Below, in pieces: positions 1 to 3,994 of a DNA stretch of 8,196 nt (positions are counted from its first letter, which is position 1; each line of letters opens with the position of its first letter). Origin of the DNA: Clostridia bacterium. Its GTDB lineage: Bacteria > Bacillota > Clostridia > Christensenellales > Aristaeellaceae. The position numbers and the translations under genes are program-made. The notes below the pieces were generated by a model. It did no database searches and was not told the DNA's origin. It saw nothing but the letters and a program-made list of their open reading frames with translations. The DNA lies in contig JAFUWR010000140.1 in assembly GCA_017471125.1 (NCBI GenBank), positions 1 to 8,196 on the forward strand, given 5' to 3'.

Positions 1-68
1 CCCGCGATAGCCGCCGCCGCAAGCCCGAGGGACGAAGGGGCGACCGCAAGCGGGACAGGCGGTCATAA
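1..68 (+). CDS. possible C-terminal tail of an upstream gene (partial, uncertain)
   Basis: Frame 3 is open from the left edge and ends in TAA at 66-68. It encodes a very basic tail rich in Arg and Lys (RDSRRRKPEGRRGDRKRDRR, then Ser and stop). Third codon positions are mostly G or C, as in the real genes here. Basic tails of this kind occur on RNA-binding proteins, but 21 residues cannot identify a family. The competing reading is the minus strand: an ATG at 64-66 would start a protein opening MTACPACGRPF, like a zinc-ribbon N-terminus, with only a weak purine-rich site before it. The two overlap almost completely, so at most one is real. The choice needs sequence to the left. Confidence 0.3.
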   Translation, partial: RDSRRRKPEGRRGDRKRDRRS

Positions 69-91
69 ATCCCTGCCCATAGTCAGGACGG

Positions 92-120
92 TTGCGTAAT
101 GCCAGTACATTTGTTATAAT
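92..120 (+). promoter_or_regulatory. extended -10 promoter of the DUF6922/AbiEii operon
   Basis: The -35 box is TTGCGT (92-97). A 17-bp spacer leads to TATAAT (115-120), preceded by TG one base upstream (TGTTATAAT), which makes an extended -10. Transcription would begin near 127. This places the longer open frame that begins at 92 upstream of the mRNA, so the operon's first gene must start later, at 161. Confidence 0.75.
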
Positions 121-160
121 GGTCCCATCGACAATACCCACGCGAAGGAGGGGGCGACAC

Positions 161-466
161 GTGCGATACGCTGAGGAACAGCGGCCCGCCGCGTTCAGGA
201 AGATGCTTCAAGAGATGAAGCCCTGCTTCTGGGACGCGGACATCGACGCGCTGGACATGGACGAGAACGCGCCGTACATCATCACGCGCCTGCTCAACGC
301 GGGTGGCATGGCGGGCTATTGCTGGACGGTGGACCTCTATCCGGAATCGGCCATCGCCTACGCCGTCATCCATCGCAGGGACATGCACCCCATCGTGCGC
401 AACTTCATGGCCTCGCGCTGTCATATCCCCAAGGAGCAGCTCGTCAACGCGCCCGCTTGGAGGTAG
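161..466 (+). CDS. DUF6922-like small protein, putative antitoxin partner of the downstream AbiEii-type nucleotidyltransferase
   Basis: A 101-residue soluble protein with no signal peptide or membrane segment. The start is GTG at 161, chosen because AAGGAGG (145-151) lies a normal distance upstream and the promoter -10 box sits inside the longer alternative frame. The core reads CFWDADIDALDMDENAPYII, followed by a predicted helical segment ending in the pattern H-P-I-V-R-N-F. This resembles the DUF6922 family (a FWD.D...LD...H..FII...L pattern, then a helix before an NFW-like motif), which I recall being encoded next to AbiEii/AbiGii nucleotidyltransferases. The stop codon is 2 bases before the next ATG and the next gene's ribosome binding site overlaps its last codons, so the two are translationally coupled. 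Neutralisation of the partner is inferred from this context only. No DNA-binding wing-helix like that of AbiEi is apparent. Confidence 0.75.
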   Translation: MRYAEEQRPAAFRKMLQEMKPCFWDADIDALDMDENAPYIITRLLNAGGMAGYCWTVDLYPESAIAYAVIHRRDMHPIVRNFMASRCHIPKEQLVNAPAWR

Positions 467-468
467 AA

Positions 469-1143
469 ATGTTTTTTGAGATAATGGATGAGAAGCGGAC
501 GGCTTGTCTGCGGACATTGACGGCCATCCCCGAGATCAAGGATTTCTATCTGGCGGGGGGCACGGCGCTCTCCTTGCAGCTCGGTCTGCGCGAGTCCTTC
601 GACTTTGATTTCTTTTCGCAGCGGAGGTTCAATGCGGACGCCGTGTGCGCGGCGATCCGGGAGCGCTTTGAGCGCGTTCACGTCAACCATATGGACGCGG
701 ACACCTGCGACCTGCTGGCGGATGACATCCGGGTCAGCCTCATGCGCTATCCCTATCCGCTGGTTGCCGCACCCGTTCGGGGACAGGGGGACTGGGAGGC
801 GCTTTCGCTGGCCGGTATCGAAGATATAGCGGTCATGAAGCTGTCGGCCATCGGCGGCAGGGGAGCGCGAAAGGATTTCTATGACCTGTATCAGATCTAT
901 CAGCGGTGCCCGTCCTTCGACAGCGAACGCCTGCTTTTGAACGCGAGACAGAAATTCGGGGAACAGGCGAACCTGAACTATATGCTGATGGGGCTGACCT
1001 TCTTTGACGACGCGGAGGCGGAAGCACTGCCCAGGCTGTTCGTCGACGCGGACTGGGAGGCCATCAAGCGCTTCTTCGTCCGGGAACAGCAGCGCCTGTT
1101 CGCCATCGACGAGGCTCGCTTCCGAAGCGGGTCGGATAAATGA
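469..1143 (+). CDS. AbiEii/AbiGii-type (DUF1814) nucleotidyltransferase, putative toxin
   Basis: A 224-residue protein. The N-terminal half carries the minimal nucleotidyltransferase signature: FYLAGGTALSLQLGL, with Gly30-Gly31-Thr32, followed by the acidic pair Asp45-x-Asp47 in SFDFDFFS. Next comes the family's RYPYP segment and then IAVMKLSAIGGRGARKDFYD, the conserved Lys and Arg-Lys-Asp-Phe block of DUF1814. In studied AbiEii/MenT-like toxins this fold transfers nucleotides to RNA, notably tRNA ends. That activity is inferred here. A canonical third catalytic Asp is not obvious, and the protein is shorter than AbiEii itself (about 300 residues), as is common in this subfamily. The start is ATG 469, with TTGGAGG just upstream; a longer frame from 319 overlaps the preceding gene and has no such site. 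It forms a tight operon with the DUF6922-like gene, consistent with a toxin-antitoxin or phage-defence module. Confidence 0.85.
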   Translation: MFFEIMDEKRTACLRTLTAIPEIKDFYLAGGTALSLQLGLRESFDFDFFSQRRFNADAVCAAIRERFERVHVNHMDADTCDLLADDIRVSLMRYPYPLVAAPVRGQGDWEALSLAGIEDIAVMKLSAIGGRGARKDFYDLYQIYQRCPSFDSERLLLNARQKFGEQANLNYMLMGLTFFDDAEAEALPRLFVDADWEAIKRFFVREQQRLFAIDEARFRSGSDK

Positions 1144-1168
1144 CCACGGCTCCTTTTACAGACGACGC

Positions 1169-1200
1169 AAGAGGGCGGCCCCTTTCAGAGCCGCCCTCTT
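1169..1200. terminator. bidirectional hairpin between convergent units
   Basis: AAGAGGGCGGC (1169-1179) pairs perfectly with GCCGCCCTCTT (1190-1200) around a 10-nt loop, giving an 11-bp stem. It lies 25 bp after the nucleotidyltransferase stop and, on the other strand, just beyond the duplicated rubrerythrin tail. The U-tract is weak on both sides (CTCTTGATC on plus, CTCTTGCG on minus), so efficiency is uncertain, but stem length and placement between convergent genes suit a shared terminator. Confidence 0.7.
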
Positions 1201-1217
1201 GATCATCCTTGATTTTC

Positions 1218-1271
1218 TTACTTTCCGAAATACCGCTTCAGCAGGCCGGCGAACGCCTTGCCGTGCCGGGC
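1218..1271 (-). pseudogene. rubrerythrin 3'-end fragment (last 17 codons plus stop)
   Basis: Read on the minus strand this encodes ARHGKAFAGLLKRYFGK followed by TAA, exactly the C-terminus of the intact rubrerythrin at 1731-2276. The two copies match at 51 of 54 bases, and all three differences are synonymous (His, Tyr and Gly codons). Homology stops abruptly at 1271, where the codon before Ala is TAA, the stop of the neighbouring ORF. No start or ribosome binding site is present, so this is not a gene by itself. Like the intact copy, it is followed by a GC-rich hairpin. It is either the remnant of a second rubrerythrin gene or the displaced 3' end left by an insertion into the gene. Confidence 0.85.
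1218..1271 (-). repeat. 54-bp direct repeat, distal copy (att-like)
   Basis: First copy of the direct repeat paired with 1731-1784. The two copies lie 513 bp apart in the same orientation and bracket an AT-richer segment containing one small ORF. A protein-gene 3' end duplicated on both sides of foreign-looking DNA is the arrangement left by site-specific integration. No integrase gene is present, so the att interpretation is inference. Confidence 0.6.
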
Positions 1272-1679
1272 TTATGGAAAGCAATCTACCATGATTTTGA
1301 CAGGGTCAGACAGCGGAATGTAAGCATCATATGTTACCGGCTCGTATGTTTTCACATTGACAGTGCCTGTGATATGCCACTGCGTTTCCACTTGTTCTAC
1401 ATCAAAGTTCATATCGATCACGTGCCAGTTGTTTCGGCTGAACAAATAAACCGAGATGGGCAATTCATCAGGGCCGACTGTCCAGTCATAACTGCCGTAT
1501 TCTCCACCCGCGGCGGAAAAACGATAAACCTGGCTGTCATCGCCTTGGTGAAACGTCACCGATCCATGTATCTTGGGAATAATGACCAGCAGATTGGTCT
1601 GTTGCAGGAACCAAAGCATCCCTGCGACGAGCGCAAGCACGATCAGAATGATGAAAACTGTCTTAAATCGTTTATTCAT
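1272..1679 (-). CDS. small single-pass membrane-anchored or secreted protein of unknown function
   Basis: A 135-residue protein. Residues 1-4 are a basic N-terminus (MNKR). A hydrophobic stretch at about 7-25 (VFIILIVLALVAGMLWFL) forms a signal anchor, and the remaining 110 residues should lie outside the membrane. That part is rich in beta-prone and aromatic residues (SVTFHQGDDSQVYRF, YDWTVGPDELPISVYLF, WHVIDMNFD), suggesting a small beta-sandwich. There is no lipobox. I do not recognise the family. The start ATG has only a poor purine stretch upstream, and the rubrerythrin terminator lies directly in front, so no promoter is evident and expression is doubtful. Base composition is clearly lower in GC than the flanking genes. 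The stop TAA abuts, in the same frame, a 17-codon duplicate of the rubrerythrin C-terminus. The ORF is probably acquired DNA. Confidence 0.6.
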   Translation of the reverse strand: MNKRFKTVFIILIVLALVAGMLWFLQQTNLLVIIPKIHGSVTFHQGDDSQVYRFSAAGGEYGSYDWTVGPDELPISVYLFSRNNWHVIDMNFDVEQVETQWHITGTVNVKTYEPVTYDAYIPLSDPVKIMVDCFP

Positions 1680-1690
1680 TGTTCTTTGGG

Positions 1691-1719
1691 AAAAAGGCGG
1701 CAGAAAACTCCGCCGCCTT
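1691..1719 (-). terminator. rubrerythrin terminator
   Basis: On the minus strand AAGGCGGC, a 10-nt loop (GGAGTTTTCT) and GCCGCC form an 8-bp stem continuing into TTTTT (1695-1691). It starts 12 bp after the rubrerythrin stop. This is a textbook intrinsic terminator, and it isolates the small ORF downstream from the rubrerythrin transcript. Confidence 0.88.
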
Positions 1720-1730
1720 CAAATCCATCA

Positions 1731-1784
1731 TTACTTCCCGAAGTACCGCTTCAGCAGGCCGGCGAACGCCTTGCCATGCCGGGC
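1731..1784 (-). repeat. 54-bp direct repeat, proximal copy inside rubrerythrin
   Basis: Second copy of the direct repeat, forming the functional last 17 codons and stop of the rubrerythrin gene. It differs from the distal copy at three synonymous third positions. The homology continues neither into the gene body nor past the stop, so the duplicated unit is confined to the coding 3' end. Confidence 0.8.
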
Positions 1785-2276
1785 CTCGTCGCGGGCCATC
1801 TCATGCACGGTGTCGTGGATGGCATCCAGGTTGAGGGCCTTGGCGCGCTTGGCGAGGTCGGTCTTGCCGGCGGTGGCGCCGTTCTCGGCCTCGACGCGCA
1901 TCTTGAGGTTCTTCTCGGTGGAGTCGGTGAGCACCTCGCCCAGCAGCTCGGCGAACTTGGCGGCGTGCTCGGCCTCCTCGAAGGCGGCGGTCTTCCAGTA
2001 CTCGCCGATCTCGGGATAGCCCTCGCGATAGGCGACGCGGCTCATGGCCAGGTACATGCCGACCTCGGAGCACTCGCCGTTGAAGTTGGAGCGCAGATCG
2101 GCGATGATGTCCTCGGGCGCGCCCTGCGCGACGCCGACGACGTGCTCGGCGGCCCAGGTCATCTCCTCGGACTGCTCGATGAACTTGCTGGCGGGCGCCT
2201 TGCAGACGGGACAGAACTCGGGCGCGGCCTCGCCCTCATAGACGTAACCACAGACGGAACAGACGAACTTCTTCAT
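1731..2276 (-). CDS. reverse-type rubrerythrin (N-terminal rubredoxin domain)
   Basis: A 181-residue cytoplasmic protein. The rubredoxin-like iron site comes first: Cys6-x-x-Cys9 in FVCSVCGYVYEGEAAPEFC and Cys22-x-x-Cys25. The diiron four-helix ferritin-like domain follows, with Glu68 in FNGECSE, Glu101-x-x-His104 in EEAEHA and Glu164-x-x-His167 in DEARHG as likely ligands. This domain order is that of reverse rubrerythrins of anaerobes, which reduce hydrogen peroxide (and in clostridia oxygen) using electrons from NAD(P)H via rubredoxin reductases. The start is ATG 2276, because AAGGAGGA (2284-2291) is properly spaced; an upstream in-frame ATG at 2321 would precede the mRNA start. It is monocistronic, with its own promoter, a GC palindrome in the leader and a clean terminator. 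The last 17 codons are duplicated at 1218-1271. Confidence 0.95.
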   Translation of the reverse strand: MKKFVCSVCGYVYEGEAAPEFCPVCKAPASKFIEQSEEMTWAAEHVVGVAQGAPEDIIADLRSNFNGECSEVGMYLAMSRVAYREGYPEIGEYWKTAAFEEAEHAAKFAELLGEVLTDSTEKNLKMRVEAENGATAGKTDLAKRAKALNLDAIHDTVHEMARDEARHGKAFAGLLKRYFGK

Positions 2277-2295
2277 GTTATGATCCTCCTTGATG

Positions 2296-2309
2296 CCCGC
2301 GCGCGCGGG
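2296..2309. promoter_or_regulatory. 14-bp perfect GC palindrome in the rubrerythrin leader
   Basis: CCCGCGCGCGCGGG is self-complementary and lies between the predicted transcription start (near 2317) and the ribosome binding site (2284-2291). It could be an operator, or an mRNA hairpin protecting the 5' end. No known regulator site is recognised, so the role is open. Confidence 0.4.
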
Positions 2310-2323
2310 ACTTGTTTTCATAT

Positions 2324-2376
2324 ATTATATACCATATCGGCGCTTTTGTGAATCATTTTCGGGGAAAAAATTTTCC
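2324..2376 (-). promoter_or_regulatory. rubrerythrin promoter with UP-like element
   Basis: On the minus strand TTCACA (2352-2347), a 17-bp spacer and TATAAT (2329-2324) form a sigma-A promoter. Upstream, GGAAAATTTTTTCCCC and a further AAAA run (2376-2355) closely match the full UP-element consensus (AAAWWTWTTTTNNNAAA). They sit at its normal place, ending 2 bp before the -35 box. High basal transcription is therefore likely. Confidence 0.75.
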
Positions 2377-2385
2377 TATGGAAGC

Positions 2386-2410
2386 GGCCGCGCGGATCGC
2401 GCGGCCTTTT
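2386..2410 (-). terminator. hairpin downstream of the HPr-like gene
   Basis: GGCCGCGCG (2386-2394) pairs with CGCGCGGCC (2398-2406) around a 3-nt loop. It begins 3 bp past the HPr-like stop codon, whose bases overlap the adjoining T/A run. On the minus strand there is an A-run before the stem but GCTTCC rather than a U-tract after it. As a terminator for this gene it is plausible but not ideal. The better U-tract (TTTT) is on the plus strand. Confidence 0.5.
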
Positions 2411-2637
2411 CAACAGATCAGGTGTTTCAAATCGTCCACGAGGGCGTGATAATCGTCAGAGTAGATCTCAAGCTGTATCGGTCTTGCCCGTTGCAGGCTG
2501 CAAACCCCGAGCACGGATTTGGCGTCCACCTGATAGCGGCCCTGACGAAGCAGGATGGTAAAGGGGTATCGGTTCGTGATGTTGACCAGGTCGCTCACCT
2601 GTTGAGGGTGTTTGAGGGCAATGTCCACGGCTTTCAA
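2410..2637 (-). CDS. HPr-like protein lacking the phosphorylatable histidine
   Basis: A 75-residue protein with the length and pattern of the HPr fold. It opens MKAVDIAL and includes VNITNRYPFTILLRQGRYQV. It then has DAKSVLGVCSL, which matches the HPr/Crh regulatory-serine segment (K-S-[IVL]-[ML]-G), and ends in an acidic helix. The active-site loop (G-[LI]-H-A-R-P in true HPr) is replaced by NRYPF, so it cannot accept phosphate from Enzyme I at His15. The serine corresponding to Ser46 is kept, so it may act like Crh as a regulatory rather than transport protein; this is inference. The annotated start is TTG 2637: AGGAGG upstream is 8 bp from it but directly abuts a GTG at 2646, too close to serve. 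Its promoter is divergent from the LysR gene. Confidence 0.8.
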   Translation of the reverse strand: MKAVDIALKHPQQVSDLVNITNRYPFTILLRQGRYQVDAKSVLGVCSLQRARPIQLEIYSDDYHALVDDLKHLIC

Positions 2638-2705
2638 TGCTTTCACCTCCTGACGTTTAGGATCCGGGCGAAAAGGTTTTCCGCTATTATAAAAGTTTAT
2701 AGCTT

Positions 2706-2734
2706 ATTATAACATAAATCTTTGACGAACGCAA
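2706..2734 (-). promoter_or_regulatory. promoter of the HPr-like gene
   Basis: On the minus strand TTGCGT (2734-2729), a 17-bp spacer and TATAAT (2711-2706), preceded by TG (TGTTATAAT), form an extended -10 promoter with the same boxes as the one at 92-120. A second TATAAT at 2691-2686 lacks a good -35 box and is the weaker candidate. Confidence 0.7.
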
Positions 2735-2753
2735 CCCTTAACACGCCCTTATC

Positions 2754-2782
2754 ACGGTCATCAAAAAATATTATGACGGTCA
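2754..2782. promoter_or_regulatory. possible operator in the HPr-like/LysR divergent region
   Basis: ACGGTCA occurs at 2754-2760 and again at 2776-2782, 22 bp apart, close to two helical turns. The second is part of a 9-bp palindrome (TGAC-G-GTCA, 2774-2782) and the first is a one-mismatch version (TCACGGTCA). It lies between the two divergent promoters, where an autoregulating LysR protein would commonly bind. The assignment to the adjacent regulator is inference. Confidence 0.35.
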
Positions 2783-2836
2783 AAACGGATATTTCAGTTT
2801 TGTGAAGATTTGGGGGCAAAAAGCCGCGATGTTTGG

Positions 2837-2865
2837 TTGACAATTTCGATTCCTTAATATATAAT
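2837..2865 (+). promoter_or_regulatory. consensus sigma-A promoter of the LysR gene
   Basis: TTGACA (2837-2842), a 17-bp spacer and TATAAT (2860-2865): both hexamers are perfect. The predicted transcription start near 2872 leaves a short leader to the ATG at 2895. A promoter this strong for a regulator usually implies repression at the promoter. Confidence 0.9.
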
Positions 2866-2894
2866 GGTTATTGATTAATAGATGGGGGAAGATT

Positions 2895-3800
2895 ATGGAT
2901 TTCAAACAGCTCGAGGCCTTCGTCGCCGCGGTGGACGAGGGCAGCTTTTCCAACGCCGCCGACCGCTTGCAGCTCTCGCAGTCGATGGTGACGATCCACA
3001 TCCGCAACCTGGAGCGGGAGCTGGGCACGCGCCTGTTGAACCGCACCACCCGCTCGATGGAATTGAGCCAGGACGGCCGCACGTTCTACGGCTACGCCCG
3101 GGAGATGCTCAAGCTCAACCGCGACAGCATCATGGCCCTGAGCCGCGCCGACAAGGACGGCAAGACCATCGAGATCGTCGCCACGCCCTACATCAGCCGC
3201 TACTACCTGACGGACTGGGTGGTGGGCTTCAACCGCCTGCACCCGGACGTGAACTTCAAGTTCGTCACCAGCAACAATTCCGAGATCCACGGGCGGCTGG
3301 AGCAGGACGGGTGCGAATTCGCGTTCTGCAACATGAAGATCATGAATTCGGACTACGCCGTGCGCCACTGCGGGGTGGCCGACCCGGTGGTCATCACACC
3401 CAACGCGCCGCGCTTCCGCGCCATCCAGGGCGGCAGCTTCCCGCTGGCGCTGTTGAGCGAGGAGCCGATGATCACCCGCAGCAGCACGTCCACGCTCCAG
3501 CAGGAGTTTATGCGCTGGCTCAAGCTGTACGTGCCCGAGGCGAAGCTCAAGGTCGCCGTGGCCATCGACGACACCGAGACCATCAAGCGGCTGGTGGTGG
3601 CGGGGGTGGGCATCTCCGTCATCTCCGAGGTGGCCGTGCGCCGCTACGTCAAGGAGGGCCGGGTGCTGTCCTTCCCGCTGGAGGGCACCATGCCGTATCA
3701 CCTGTACTTCGTCTATAAGAAGAAATACCTCTCGCCCGAGCAGGTGCTGTTCCGCGATTACGTGCTGGGGGAGATCGAAAGACCGGGGTCCGAGGCGTGA
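2895..3800 (+). CDS. LysR-family transcriptional regulator
   Basis: A 301-residue protein of standard LysR length. Residues 1-60 are the winged helix-turn-helix: MDFKQLEAFVAAVDEGSF, AADRLQLSQSMVTIHIRNLE and the wing ELGTRLLNRTTRSMELS with the usual family spacing. A linker helix follows (DGRTFYGYAREMLKL). Residues from about 88 form the periplasmic-binding-protein-like effector domain, opening with IEIVATPYISRYYL and including LVVAGVGISVISEVAVRRY near the end, a conserved LysR block. The start is ATG 2895 with GGGGGA upstream; an in-frame TTG at 2871 lies at the transcription start and is rejected. The inducer is not deducible. Likely targets are itself and the divergent HPr-like gene, or the large repeat gene downstream, which has its own promoter. 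Confidence 0.93.
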   Translation: MDFKQLEAFVAAVDEGSFSNAADRLQLSQSMVTIHIRNLERELGTRLLNRTTRSMELSQDGRTFYGYAREMLKLNRDSIMALSRADKDGKTIEIVATPYISRYYLTDWVVGFNRLHPDVNFKFVTSNNSEIHGRLEQDGCEFAFCNMKIMNSDYAVRHCGVADPVVITPNAPRFRAIQGGSFPLALLSEEPMITRSSTSTLQQEFMRWLKLYVPEAKLKVAVAIDDTETIKRLVVAGVGISVISEVAVRRYVKEGRVLSFPLEGTMPYHLYFVYKKKYLSPEQVLFRDYVLGEIERPGSEA

Positions 3801-3823
3801 GCCGGGACCCCTTCCTTAGTTTT
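3785..3823 (+). terminator. terminator overlapping the LysR stop codon
   Basis: GGGGTCC (3785-3791) pairs with GGACCCC (3805-3811). An inner GGC-GTGA-GCC stem (3794-3803) extends the hairpin, with the stop TGA in its loop. A pyrimidine-rich stretch, TTCCTTAGTTTT, follows. It separates the regulator from the repeat-protein gene. Confidence 0.8.
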
Positions 3824-3853
3824 GGCAAAAAGCATATTGTAATCATGCCAAAA
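3820..3853. promoter_or_regulatory. inverted repeat spanning the -35 box of the repeat-protein promoter
   Basis: TTTTGGCA (3820-3827) and TGCCAAAA (3846-3853) are perfect 8-bp inverted arms separated by 18 bp. The left arm lies upstream of the -35 box and the right arm inside the promoter spacer, so a dimer or dimer pair bound here would compete with RNA polymerase. The binding protein is unknown; the LysR product is a candidate only by proximity. Confidence 0.5.
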
Positions 3854-3865
3854 AAATGATAAAAT
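3837..3865 (+). promoter_or_regulatory. promoter of the giant repeat-protein gene
   Basis: TTGTAA (3837-3842), a 17-bp spacer and TAAAAT (3860-3865), preceded by TG (TGATAAAAT), form an extended -10 promoter. Transcription would start near 3872, leaving a 57-nt leader. Confidence 0.75.
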
Positions 3866-3875
3866 ATATATAACT

Positions 3876-3910
3876 GCGCGCGCCCGCGGCGGGTCCGTGG
3901 GGGAGCGCGC
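3876..3910 (+). other. GC-rich leader hairpin of the repeat-protein mRNA
   Basis: GCGCGC (3876-3881) can pair with GCGCGC (3905-3910), and a smaller CCCG/CGGG stem (3883-3893) can form within. It begins a few bases after the predicted transcription start and ends 7 bp before the ribosome binding site GAGGAGGT (3917-3924). It may stabilise the long mRNA or modulate translation. Confidence 0.4.
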
Positions 3911-3928
3911 TCGGGTGAGGAGGTCAAG

Positions 3929-3994
3929 ATGAAGAGAAGAATCGTCGCCGCGCTGATGGGCCTCGCGCTTTTGGGCGGGGCGGGACGCGCCGAG
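3929..3994 (+). other. Sec signal peptide of the repeat protein
   Basis: The first 22 residues have a positive n-region (Lys2, Arg3, Arg4), a hydrophobic core of about 15 residues and a small-residue cleavage site (Gly-Arg-Ala, then Glu-Gly). This is a type I signal peptide, meaning export across the cytoplasmic membrane. The exact cleavage position is an estimate. Confidence 0.85.

Noticed and set aside
52..78. Imperfect hairpin near the left edge as a terminator for the upstream gene.
   Set aside because: The stem is only 7 bp with a bulge, it overlaps the putative stop codon and no U-tract follows.
319..468. Longer N-terminus for the nucleotidyltransferase starting at 319.
   Set aside because: The extra 50 residues overlap the upstream DUF6922-like gene in another frame and resemble no AbiEii N-terminus. 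ATG 469 has a strong ribosome binding site, and homologues begin near that point.
1209..2351. A 380-codon plus-strand frame across the rubrerythrin region.
   Set aside because: It is antisense to both the small ORF and rubrerythrin, crosses their terminator and promoter, and its product changes abruptly in composition. The minus-strand rubrerythrin is unmistakable.
2871..2894. In-frame TTG at 2871 as the LysR start.
   Set aside because: It coincides with the predicted transcription start and has no ribosome binding site. LysR proteins normally begin at the MDFKQLEAF-type segment.
2868..3718. Long frames on both strands overlapping the LysR gene (minus 2868-3701, plus 2882-3718).
   Set aside because: Both are rich in Arg, Gly, Ala and His, without motifs, and are typical shadows of a GC-rich gene. 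The 2895-3800 frame has full LysR domains.
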